Shown here: positions 1 through 7,170 of the stretch, piece by piece
Position numbering within the stretch: the stretch's first letter is position 1
Layout: the number at the start of each line of letters is the position of its first letter
Assembly (NCBI GenBank): GCA_009785595.1
Contig: WQVZ01000011.1
Coordinates: 1-36,176 of the forward strand
Length of the DNA: 36,176 nt
Direction of reading: 5' to 3'
Source of the DNA: Defluviitaleaceae bacterium
GTDB lineage: Bacteria > Bacillota > Clostridia > Lachnospirales > WRAX01
Made by a program: the position numbers and the translations under genes
Notes under the pieces: generated by a model
The model's database searches: none
What the model saw: only the letters and a program-made list of their open reading frames with translations
Told to the model about the DNA's origin: nothing

Positions 1-400
1 CAAACCGCCGGAAGAAAAACCGGAAGAACCAAAACCCATAAAAAAAGCCATCCCGGCTGATATACAGAAGGCATTGGCGGACTGGGGCAATTTCATCAAA
101 GATTTTGAGCCTAATTTTGCCCCATTTATCGCGAAAACCAAGGCGGGATATCTGGAGGACGAATTTCTATACATCATCTGCCCTGACCTTTTTACCGAAA
201 GCCATCTGCGCAACCGCACGGAATTTATACAGGACAAGCTGCGCGGTCGCTATGGGGTGGATTTTTCCATCAACGTTTTGGCCAAAAACTTTTATGACGA
301 CCGGCATAGACGCAAATATAATATTGAGGATGATTTTGCCTATGCGTCCGATATGGACAAGTTGCGCGGCATGATAGATTACGATATCGAGGAAGTGTAG
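1..400 (+). CDS. dnaX: DNA polymerase III gamma/tau subunit, C-terminal end (partial)
   Basis: The gene enters from the left edge, reading frame starting at base 2, and ends with TAG at 398-400. The visible part starts with a Lys/Pro/Glu-rich linker (KPPEEKPEEPKP), then a compact alpha/beta domain of about 110 residues beginning near ALADWGNFIKDF. This linker-plus-small-domain layout is typical of the C-terminus of Firmicute DnaX, which joins the clamp-loader ATPase to the rest of the polymerase III holoenzyme. The ATPase core lies outside the window, so the call rests on the tail only. The usual downstream partners ybaB and recR are not seen. The stop lies in GTAGGGG, which matches the foot of the REP hairpins found throughout this window. 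Confidence 0.55.
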   Translation, partial: KPPEEKPEEPKPIKKAIPADIQKALADWGNFIKDFEPNFAPFIAKTKAGYLEDEFLYIICPDLFTESHLRNRTEFIQDKLRGRYGVDFSINVLAKNFYDDRHRRKYNIEDDFAYASDMDKLRGMIDYDIEEV

Positions 401-410
401 GGGTTTGTAA

Positions 411-436
411 CGGGCGGCCGCGAGGGTCGCCCCTAC
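411..436 (-). repeat. REP hairpin with GTAG foot
   Basis: Read on the minus strand it is GTAG followed by GGGCGACC, a short loop, and GGCCGCCC. It lies just after the dnaX-like stop. The right arm differs from the commonest copy but pairing is kept (one G-T pair). Confidence 0.75.
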
Positions 437-453
437 TGTCCAAATGTAATATG

Positions 454-534
454 CATCGTCATTGCGGGCTCGACACGCATCTCCGTAAGCCGGCTAAAGC
501 CGGGAGATCACGGATCAAGTCCGGAATGACGATG
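454..534. repeat. Long imperfect palindrome of the CGTCATTCCGG type
   Basis: The ends are near-perfect inverted repeats: CATCGTCATTGCGG at the left and CCGGAATGACGATG at the right. Inside is a second hairpin of CCGGCTAAAGCCGG type. It is a different family from the GTAG hairpins on either side. Dispersed elements starting CGTCATTCCGG are common in many bacterial genomes. No coding role is visible. Confidence 0.6.
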
Positions 535-542
535 CAATTATT

Positions 543-567
543 GTAGGGGCGAGCTGCGCTCGCCCGG
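543..567 (+). repeat. REP hairpin with GTAG foot
   Basis: GTAG, then a perfect stem GGGCGAG / CTCGCCC around the loop CTGCG. The stem sequence differs from the main GGGCGGC copies but stays fully paired. Confidence 0.75.
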
Positions 568-636
568 TTAATTTGGTATAAAACATACAAAAAATGGAAA
601 AACTTCCCATAAACATGTTAAAGGAAGCTGAATTAT

Positions 637-1236
637 ATGAAAAGATATCTACGTATTTCTGTGGTGATGATGATTGTGGCTATGGTAGGCTTTGCCGCAG
701 GGCTTGTGATGCTTTATGGCAGTGGCGGTGGTGGAGACAGGGCCGGGGCTGCTGCTTTCAGCGTTGCCCAGCCGGAGGTTATTGATATTCCACAGCAACA
801 CCATCAGGATATGGACGAAGACGTCATGGAACAAACAGACGATGTCCCGCGTATTTCTGAAAACACCCTGATGATTTACGACTATCATCAGCCGGAGACA
901 GGCGACCACGAGAGGATTGTGGAGCATCCCTCCCGCATCTTACTTAATATGACCGAGGAGGAGCTGGCCGCCTTGATGGTGGACTGGCAAGTGCTATCTT
1001 TTACTTCTGATGAGGTGCATTTGCGTCAAAACGAAGCACTGGAACACCGGGAGTTTACAATTGGTGTGCACGAAGGGTATATCGCGGTTTTTTACAACAG
1101 TGATTATGGTATAAAAGAGCTAACTGGCCGGCCAATATCTGCTTTGGCTCCGGAGGAGCAAGAGCGATTGATGGAGGGCATAAAAGTTGTGGGCAATGAA
1201 GAGCTGATGCGCGCCCTGGAGGACTTTAGCAGCTAG
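637..1236 (+). CDS. BofC-like membrane-anchored protein
   Basis: 199 residues. An N-terminal membrane anchor (about residues 5-27) is followed by a Gly-rich and then acidic linker. The C-terminal domain (about 135-199) contains GYIAVFY, ELTGRPISALAPEEQ and EGIKVVGNEELMRALE. That pattern resembles the C-terminal domain of BofC, the forespore protein that restrains the SpoIVB protease in Bacillus. The intermembrane-space role is inferred from the family and the anchor. A ribosome site AAGGAAG lies about 10 bases before the ATG. The 3' end overlaps the convergent methyltransferase gene by 11 bases. Other sporulation genes (spoIVA) lie elsewhere in the window but not beside it. It could be only a distant relative of BofC. 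Confidence 0.6.
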   Translation: MKRYLRISVVMMIVAMVGFAAGLVMLYGSGGGGDRAGAAAFSVAQPEVIDIPQQHHQDMDEDVMEQTDDVPRISENTLMIYDYHQPETGDHERIVEHPSRILLNMTEEELAALMVDWQVLSFTSDEVHLRQNEALEHREFTIGVHEGYIAVFYNSDYGIKELTGRPISALAPEEQERLMEGIKVVGNEELMRALEDFSS

Positions 1237-2023
1237 CCATAGTGGTCTTTAAGCTAAAAGATGTGGGGAATTTATCGTTGTTGAAGCTATAATTCCATTG
1301 GGCATCGCCCACCTGCTCCATGCCGCCCATATCACACATATGTTCTTTGTATTCGTTGAAATAGTCTATGCGCAAACCCGCCGACGCAAGGGCGTTTATT
1401 ATATCCGACAATGTGTGCATCCAAAAATAAGTCTGGACGCCGCCCTTTGCCGGGGACGCGTAACCGCCTATCCATTGGTCGATATCGGGCTGCTTACCAA
1501 AATATGGATATTTCACCTCCATGATATTATCCGCCATTTTCTGTTCATCCAGCATCATGTAAAACGGATGGGCTTCAAAAATATAGAAAAAACCGTCGTC
1601 TTTTAGTAAATGACGTATGGTGCGTCCCCATTTTTTTAGATCAGGCAGCCAGCCAATGGCCCCTTCGGAAGTAAACACCACGTCGTATTTTTCGTTATGT
1701 TTGTCCGTTAGTTGCATAATATCGCACTCTATAAAATCCACATTGGTGATACCCAAATCCGCCGCCAGCTTTTTGGCGTACATTACGTTATCTGGCACCA
1801 AATCAACACCAACGGCCATATCTCCCATTTGGGCCAGCAAAATAGTGTCTGCACCTGTGTTGCATTGCAGGTGTATTATTTTTTTGCCGTGCAAACAGCC
1901 AAGCTCGTTTTTTATGTGCGGGTTTAGGTGGTGTGTGCCTTCCAAAAACTTTTTCTTGAAAGAATGGTAGTGGTCTTGGGACACCTGGCTCCATGCATGT
2001 TTGTTTGATTCTATTTCTTTCAT
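1226..2023 (-). CDS. Class I SAM-dependent methyltransferase
   Basis: 265 residues from the ATG at 2023, chosen because AAGGAGG lies just upstream; longer readings start inside the REP hairpin. The Rossmann-type SAM site is visible around residues 50-70 (IIHLQCNTGADTILLAQMG), with an acidic ligand in GVDLVPDN and the motif FIECDIMQL for the adenine side. Later come EGAIGWLPDL and a YIFEAHP strand as in small-molecule methyltransferases of the Methyltransf_11/25 type. The substrate cannot be read from sequence. It is the last gene of a likely minus-strand group with the carboxypeptidase and the membrane protein to its right. Confidence 0.8.
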   Translation of the reverse strand: MKEIESNKHAWSQVSQDHYHSFKKKFLEGTHHLNPHIKNELGCLHGKKIIHLQCNTGADTILLAQMGDMAVGVDLVPDNVMYAKKLAADLGITNVDFIECDIMQLTDKHNEKYDVVFTSEGAIGWLPDLKKWGRTIRHLLKDDGFFYIFEAHPFYMMLDEQKMADNIMEVKYPYFGKQPDIDQWIGGYASPAKGGVQTYFWMHTLSDIINALASAGLRIDYFNEYKEHMCDMGGMEQVGDAQWNYSFNNDKFPTSFSLKTTMASC

Positions 2024-2040
2024 TGTTTGCCTCCTTAAAA

Positions 2041-2064
2041 CGGGCGGCAAAATGCCGCCCCTAC
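2041..2064 (-). repeat. REP hairpin with GTAG foot, overlapping a stop codon
   Basis: On the minus strand: GTAG, GGGCGGC, loop ATTTT, GCCGCCC. The TAG of the foot (2061-2063) is the stop codon of the carboxypeptidase gene. The other end lies just before the ribosome site of the methyltransferase. Confidence 0.85.
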
Positions 2065-2951
2065 GGCCTGCCGGCCAAAAACTCTATGACATACTCTTCC
2101 AGTACCATATCTTCCTCGAACATACGGGTGGCGTGGTCCACCCCTACATATCTAAAGTGCCATGGCTCGTATATGATATTGGTGATGTCCTGCTTGTGGT
2201 AAGGATAGCGCAAAACAAATCCGTAGCGATGGCTGTTTTGGGCCAGCCATTGCCCTTCCGGCGTTTGGCCGAAGCTGGCTGTTAGGTTGCGATAGTGGTA
2301 TGCAACAATATCTACAGCCAGGCCCAGGTTATGCTCGCTGCTGCCCGGATATGCCACCACGCGACGGGCGGCTTCGCGGGCCTCTTCGTATTCCAGGCCC
2401 GTGCCCATCTGGCGGTTTACTTGATTATCAAACAACGTGCGCTGGCGGGAAACCGAGCGATGAGAGGAAATAACCATAGGGGCAAGGCCATAATATCTGG
2501 CACTGTCCATCATATCATGCAGGGCTTGGGCTGCACGGGCATCAAAATAATGCCCGCCGCCTATTGCTGTCAGCGTCGGTGCAAAATAATATGGTAGAAA
2601 GTTATAGCGGTTTACAAGGGCAAGATACCAGGGCAAAAGACTGTTGTTCACCACATTGCCGTTTTCATATACCCCCTCTATATGTATGTCTGTATCATCC
2701 GGGGATGTGTCTGTATTGCCTGGAAGTTCAGGCGTATATTCAGGTTCTGTTGGTTCTTGATTTTGCTGGGGTGCATCGCCTATTTGAAAATCCACCGGCT
2801 CTGCTTCTGTCACGGCTATGGGCGGCGAACCAAAAAAGGTGTCGAATACCAAAAAAACACCATAACCAATGGCGGCAAGGGCCAAAACACTGACAAATCC
2901 CACCAAAAATGCCCTAAACGGCCTTATTTTCCCGTGTCTTCTTCTCTGCAT
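2061..2951 (-). CDS. D-alanyl-D-alanine carboxypeptidase, M15B (VanY/DacB type)
   Basis: 296 residues. It trims the terminal D-Ala from peptidoglycan stem peptides outside the membrane. A signal anchor covers about residues 12-35, followed by a Pro/Glu/Asp-rich linker. The catalytic domain has SSHRSVSRQ (162-170), SEHNLGLAVD with zinc ligands His207 and Asp214, and EPWHFRYVG with Glu262 and zinc ligand His265. All M15B key residues are present. GGGGAGG lies about 13 bases before the ATG. Its TAG stop is part of a REP hairpin. It starts 18 bases after the end of the upstream membrane-protein gene, so the two are probably cotranscribed. Confidence 0.9.
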   Translation of the reverse strand: MQRRRHGKIRPFRAFLVGFVSVLALAAIGYGVFLVFDTFFGSPPIAVTEAEPVDFQIGDAPQQNQEPTEPEYTPELPGNTDTSPDDTDIHIEGVYENGNVVNNSLLPWYLALVNRYNFLPYYFAPTLTAIGGGHYFDARAAQALHDMMDSARYYGLAPMVISSHRSVSRQRTLFDNQVNRQMGTGLEYEEAREAARRVVAYPGSSEHNLGLAVDIVAYHYRNLTASFGQTPEGQWLAQNSHRYGFVLRYPYHKQDITNIIYEPWHFRYVGVDHATRMFEEDMVLEEYVIEFLAGRP

Positions 2952-2969
2952 GTTGCCGTATTACCTCCC

Positions 2970-3890
2970 CTAATTGCTAATAATTCTGGATGATGTGCTG
3001 GTATGGGAAACCAGGCCCAGGTTATGCACTTCGTCACTTATATAAACAGTTCCGTCGGTAATTATGCTTATGGCGTCAAATTCCCAGTTTTGCGGCAAAA
3101 ACACGGTCAGTGTGCCGGTATTTCTAAGGCTAACAGAGCCAATGTTTGCGTCACGCACCTCTATAATCCCGCTGTTGGCGTCCCATTGGATATGATATGT
3201 GCTGCCCCAATCACCCATAAAGCGCAAGCGATTATCCATGTTAAGAGAAATATCGGCACCATTGTCGCCGATGAGAATAGGGCTGCCATCGTGCAAAAGA
3301 ATTTTTACGTCGCTGTGGCCAAGGGTGATAAAAATGGTGTCATAGGCTTCGGCCGGCATGGTAAAATGATCGGAAAAACTGGTAGAACCATTGTTGACAA
3401 AGTTTTCTGCCCATGCCTCAATTTCTTCTGTAAAAGACTCTGCCCATACCTGTAAATCTGTTGCCCAACCCATCTCAATTTCTTCTGCGAAAGACTCGCC
3501 CCAGGCTTGCATTTCGCCGCCCCATTCTCTCCATCCGCCTCTTGAAAAAGGAGAAGCGGGCATTGGTGGTATTGAAGGTATAGCCGGTATGGCCGGCATT
3601 ACAAAGGTATCAAAAGCCGGTATCTCTGCAAAGCGGAATTCCGTCTGGGGAATCCTCATGACATGTGAATCCATAGTCACCACCGAGGACGATTGCATTT
3701 GGTTAACAGCGCGGCTAAGAAATATGACGCCGGGTATGGTGACAGCTGCAACCAATGCCAAAAACCCTGCCAAAATTATGATAACAATAACCATGGTGCG
3801 GCTTTTTTTGGCCACGGGCGCGACGAGTACGGCTGGTTCGGGAGCCGGGCCGTTGCTTATTGGCTCATCCCTTAAGTCTTTATAATCCAT
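2970..3890 (-). CDS. Single-pass membrane protein with repeat linker and beta-rich C-terminal domain
   Basis: 306 residues, function unknown. The order is a short cytoplasmic part rich in Pro and acidic residues (1-30), a membrane helix (32-58), a Pro-Ala-Ile run (99-112), and two copies of an 18-19-residue amphipathic unit (about 128-165; WGESFAEEIE and WAESFTEEIE). The last 130 residues are beta-strand-like, with repeated short hydrophobic strands (DTIFITL, KILLHDG, IIEVRD, TLTVFLP, TVYIS). That tail resembles DUF4097-like beta-helical domains, which is a loose comparison. AAGGAGGG precedes the ATG. First gene of the minus-strand group with the carboxypeptidase and methyltransferase, which hints at an envelope role. 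Confidence 0.75.
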   Translation of the reverse strand: MDYKDLRDEPISNGPAPEPAVLVAPVAKKSRTMVIVIIILAGFLALVAAVTIPGVIFLSRAVNQMQSSSVVTMDSHVMRIPQTEFRFAEIPAFDTFVMPAIPAIPSIPPMPASPFSRGGWREWGGEMQAWGESFAEEIEMGWATDLQVWAESFTEEIEAWAENFVNNGSTSFSDHFTMPAEAYDTIFITLGHSDVKILLHDGSPILIGDNGADISLNMDNRLRFMGDWGSTYHIQWDANSGIIEVRDANIGSVSLRNTGTLTVFLPQNWEFDAISIITDGTVYISDEVHNLGLVSHTSTSSRIISN

Positions 3891-4067
3891 AAATTACCCT
3901 CCTTTTATTTGGTAACGCAAAACACGCAACTCTGGTTCCATATACGGCGGCGAATGGGAAAAGTTTGTGTGAAACAGGTTTAATGCACGCCTTTTGCGAA
4001 AAATGAAATTTTTTCGGGGGTTTACTTGCGAGTATTATGCGCAAAATAATGGCGGAGGGGAAGACGA

Positions 4068-4481
4068 TTGAAAATAATTTCTGACAAAAGCCTTGTGTGC
4101 TTTTTGCATGACCTGCGCCGTCTGCTAGTGTATTTTAAAAGCCAAATGCCGGAGCGCATAGACTTTATAAACATAGAAAGCTTTTATTTTTATATGTTTT
4201 TGGGGTTTCCCGACAAGGGCCGGGAGCTTACAACCCTGATGGGCATCATAGACCCCTATATCCCCATGATAATTTCGCCACAAAACCTAGAGGAAGTGGT
4301 AAGTGCATACGAGGAGGGAGACACAAGCCATTTAGCCAACCTAGAGGAGAATTTTATGGGTCGGTCCAAATTTATTTTTATGAATTCTGTTATGATGGCC
4401 CAGGGGGCAGATTGGGATAATATTGTGGCCATATGTCTTAGGATACGCGAGGTAAAGTCGCAACAAACCACATTTGCGTAA
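4068..4481 (+). CDS. Hypothetical protein, 137 residues
   Basis: Not recognised. The TTG start is chosen because GGAGGGG lies seven bases upstream. The product is soluble and mostly helical, without a signal peptide or obvious motif. Recognisable segments are VCFLHDLRRLLVYF near the start and NLEEVVSAYEEGD in the middle. It is followed by a gap of about 130 bases holding the uvrB promoter, so it is probably not in the uvrB transcript. Confidence 0.65.
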   Translation: MKIISDKSLVCFLHDLRRLLVYFKSQMPERIDFINIESFYFYMFLGFPDKGRELTTLMGIIDPYIPMIISPQNLEEVVSAYEEGDTSHLANLEENFMGRSKFIFMNSVMMAQGADWDNIVAICLRIREVKSQQTTFA

Positions 4482-4552
4482 AGTCATTTATGGTTTAATT
4501 TTATAGTGTTCCAACACCGGCTGTCAATGTGTTTTTTATTGGCAGTTTTTAT

Positions 4553-4580
4553 TTTACTTTTTTGGAAAATGTGTTATAAT
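4553..4580 (+). promoter_or_regulatory. Vegetative (sigma-A) promoter for uvrB, extended -10
   Basis: A perfect TATAAT at 4575-4580 is preceded by TGT, giving the extended -10 form. TTTACT lies 16 bases upstream. Transcription would begin near 4587. No Gram-positive SOS box of the CGAAC-N4-GTTC form was seen beside it. Confidence 0.7.
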
Positions 4581-4611
4581 GAAGGATATGCGTTTTTGGG
4601 AGGTAGGCTTG

Positions 4612-6594
4612 ATGGAAAGATTTAAGATAGTATCGGATTTTAAACCAACGGGAGACCAGCCACAGGCCATTGATGCCTTGGTGGCGGGCCTTGAAGGCGA
4701 TTGCAAATTTGCCACGCTGTTAGGTGTTACCGGTAGCGGCAAAACCTTTACCATGGCTAATATCATTGAGCGCATACAGCGGCCTACCATTGTAATGGCC
4801 CACAACAAGACCCTGGCCGCCCAACTGTACAATGAGTTTAAAGAATTTTTTCCGAATAATGCGGTGGAATATTTCGTAAGTTACTATGATTATTATCAAC
4901 CCGAGGCCTATGTGCCCAGCAGTGACACATATATCGAAAAAGACAGCGCCATTAACGAAGAAATTGACAAACTGCGCCACAGTGCCACGGCGGCTATTGC
5001 AGAGCGGCGAGATGTGGTTATAATCGCCAGTGTGTCCTGTATATACGGCCTGGGCAGCCCTATTGACTATAAAAATTTGGTAATATCACTGCGGCCGGGT
5101 ATGATGCGGGATAGGGACGAGTTGTTGCGGAAGCTGGTAGATATACAATACAACCGTAACGACCTTAATTTCCAGCGTGGTACATTTCGCGTGCGCGGCG
5201 ATGTGGTAGAAATTTTTCCCGCAAACTCTGACGGGACCGCCATTAGAGTTGAGTTTTTTGGCGACGAAATAGAACGTATTACGGAGATAGATTCGTTGAC
5301 CGGCGAAGTTATGGCCGCCCGTACCCATGTTTCTATATTTCCCGCGTCTCATTATGTCACCACCAGAGAGAATTTGGATCGGGCCATAAACGACATAGAA
5401 GAAGAGTTGGCAGAGCATATCACTTTCCTGCGCGGACAGGACAGGCTGTTGGAGGCCCAGCGCATTGCCCAGCGCACCCACTTTGACATAGAAATGATGC
5501 GCGAAATGGGCTTTTGCAGCGGCATAGAGAATTATTCACGCCATTTGGCGGGCAACAAGCCCGGCGACACGCCCCATACGCTGTTAGACTATTTTCCTGA
5601 GGATTTTTTGATAATTGTGGACGAAAGCCATGTGACACTGCCCCAATTTAGAGGCATGTACCTTGGCGACCGCAGCCGCAAGCAAACCCTGGTGGAATAC
5701 GGCTTTAGGTTGCCAAGCGCTATGGACAATCGCCCCTTACGTTTTGATGAATTTGAAAGCAAAATAAACCAAATGTTGTTTGTGTCCGCTACACCGGCGG
5801 TGTATGAACGAGAGCACAGTGGCCTGCTGGCGGAGCAAATTATACGTCCTACGGGCTTGGTTGACCCGGAAATAACCATAAAACCTATCACCGGCCAGAT
5901 AGACAGCTTGATGACGGAAATTAAGGCAACCACAGACGCGGGCCACAAGGTGCTGGTGACAACCCTAACCAAGCGCATGGCCGAAGACCTAACGGATTAC
6001 CTAAAAAACAGTGGTGTTGCTGTGCGCTATTTGCATTCTGACATAAAAACCCTGGAGCGGCTGGAAATTATCCGCGACCTGCGCATGGACGTTTTTGACG
6101 TGCTGGTGGGCATAAACCTGCTACGTGAAGGGCTGGACATACCCGAAGTGGCTCTGGTGGCCATACTAGACGCCGATAAAGAAGGCTATTTGCGTAGCGA
6201 GACCTCACTGATACAGACCATAGGCCGCGCCGCCCGCAATTCTGCCGGACGTGTGGTAATGTACGCTGACAATGTCACCAAATCCATGCGCCATGCCATC
6301 AGCGAAACCAACCGCCGCCGCGGTATACAGCTTGAATATAACAAAGAACACGGCATAACCCCTCAAACCATCATCAAAAAGATCCACGACATCATCCAGG
6401 CCACCCTATCCGTAGAAGACAACAAAAAGAAAGGCCCGAAGCTGGACAAAGACCCAGAATCTATGGACAGAACAGAGCTTATCGCCCATATCAAGTCCAT
6501 AGAGAAAGACATGAAGCAGGCCGCGGGGGATTTACATTTTGAGCGAGCGGCGCAGCTACGGGATAAATTGTTTAAAGTAAAGAAATTATTATGA
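4612..6594 (+). CDS. uvrB: Excinuclease ABC subunit B
   Basis: 660 residues, the usual UvrB length. It is the damage-verifying helicase of nucleotide excision repair, loaded by UvrA and then recruiting UvrC. Visible parts are Walker A GVTGSGKT (38-45), the beta-hairpin region [34 protein letters not shown], the Walker B VDESHVT, helicase motifs VSATPA and [20 protein letters not shown], and a C-terminal UVR motif ([17 protein letters not shown]) that contacts UvrC. The ATG at 4612 is chosen because GGGAGGT lies seven bases before it; the ATG at 4579 overlaps the -10 box and cannot be used. uvrA normally follows directly, but here a RAYT remnant lies between. Confidence 0.98.
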   Translation: MERFKIVSDFKPTGDQPQAIDALVAGLEGDCKFATLLGVTGSGKTFTMANIIERIQRPTIVMAHNKTLAAQLYNEFKEFFPNNAVEYFVSYYDYYQPEAYVPSSDTYIEKDSAINEEIDKLRHSATAAIAERRDVVIIASVSCIYGLGSPIDYKNLVISLRPGMMRDRDELLRKLVDIQYNRNDLNFQRGTFRVRGDVVEIFPANSDGTAIRVEFFGDEIERITEIDSLTGEVMAARTHVSIFPASHYVTTRENLDRAINDIEEELAEHITFLRGQDRLLEAQRIAQRTHFDIEMMREMGFCSGIENYSRHLAGNKPGDTPHTLLDYFPEDFLIIVDESHVTLPQFRGMYLGDRSRKQTLVEYGFRLPSAMDNRPLRFDEFESKINQMLFVSATPAVYEREHSGLLAEQIIRPTGLVDPEITIKPITGQIDSLMTEIKATTDAGHKVLVTTLTKRMAEDLTDYLKNSGVAVRYLHSDIKTLERLEIIRDLRMDVFDVLVGINLLREGLDIPEVALVAILDADKEGYLRSETSLIQTIGRAARNSAGRVVMYADNVTKSMRHAISETNRRRGIQLEYNKEHGITPQTIIKKIHDIIQATLSVEDNKKKGPKLDKDPESMDRTELIAHIKSIEKDMKQAAGDLHFERAAQLRDKLFKVKKLL

Positions 6595-6745
6595 GGGACG
6601 AATTATGTGGAGAGCTTCGCCGCGTAAGCACAATCGCTTAAAAGGGTATGATTATAGCAAAAGCGGCGCGTACTTTGTGACCATATGCACAAAAGGCCAC
6701 GCGCAATTGTTTGGTGAAATTGCACCGCGTCTATCTGCAACCAAT

Positions 6746-6769
6746 GTAGGGGCGGCATTTTGCCGCCCG
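6746..6769 (+). repeat. REP hairpin inside the RAYT frame, copy 1
   Basis: GTAG, GGGCGGC, loop ATTTT, GCCGCCC. It is preceded by GCAACCAAT, which is also found before copy 3. It is read in frame as VGAAFCRP, so the foot gives GTA-GGG rather than a stop. Confidence 0.9.
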
Positions 6770-6903
6770 GAATTGTCGCCAATTGGAAAATTGGTGGAAT
6801 CGGAAATATAGCACCTGTCCAGTACATATGACGGCATCTGCGTTGCCTATTATGTCATCATGCCGAATCACATACATATGATAATCGTCATCGACAATAT
6901 AAT

Positions 6904-6927
6904 CGGGCGGCAGAATGCCGCCCCTAC
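6904..6927 (-). repeat. REP hairpin inside the RAYT frame, copy 2, inverted
   Basis: Minus-strand orientation, loop ATTCT, and flanked on its foot side by CAAT as in copies 1 and 3. It is read in frame as GRQNAAPT, just after the His-x-His motif, a position that tolerates variable length in this family. Confidence 0.9.
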
Positions 6928-7120
6928 ATTGTCTCGGATGATGAATCAGTTTAAGCGGGCTGTTTCGATGAAAGCCGGCTTCTCCCCCTGGCAAAAATCT
7001 TTCCATGACCACATAATACGCAACGAAGCCGATTACATACGCATTGCCCAATACATAGAAAACAATCCGGCCAAATGGGAAGATGATAGGTACTATGCGG
7101 GGCAACAATCCGCAACCAAT

Positions 7121-7144
7121 GTAGGGGCGGCATTCTGCCGCCCG
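7121..7144 (+). repeat. REP hairpin inside the RAYT frame, copy 3
   Basis: GTAG, GGGCGGC, loop ATTCT, GCCGCCC, preceded by GCAACCAAT as in copy 1. It encodes almost the last residues of the RAYT product and ends 26 bases before the uvrA start. Confidence 0.9.
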
Positions 7145-7170
7145 AATCAAATATAAAGTGAGGTAAACAC

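Larger units (their letters stand above)
6605..7156 (+). pseudogene. RAYT (REP-associated tyrosine transposase, Y1/IS200-like), interrupted by an amber codon
   Basis: One reading frame of 183 codons plus stop, broken only by TAG at codon 69 (6809-6811). Before the TAG is the typical N-terminus NRLKGYDYSKSGAYFVTICT and FGEI. After it come VIMPNHIHMIIV with the HUH-type His pair (codons 89 and 91), then [12 protein letters not shown] and YIENNPAKW with the likely catalytic Tyr (codon 150). The residue at the TAG is normally Gln or similar in this family as I recall it, so CAG to TAG would explain it. Three REP hairpins lie inside the frame and are translated as NVGAAFCRP twice and GRQNAAPT once without breaking it. 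Only a weak GAGGGA precedes the ATG. Without suppression no full enzyme is made. Confidence 0.85.

Noticed and set aside
4579-4611. Upstream ATG as uvrB start
   Set aside because: It overlaps the TATAAT box; the ATG at 4612 has GGGAGGT at proper distance and matches the usual N-terminus.
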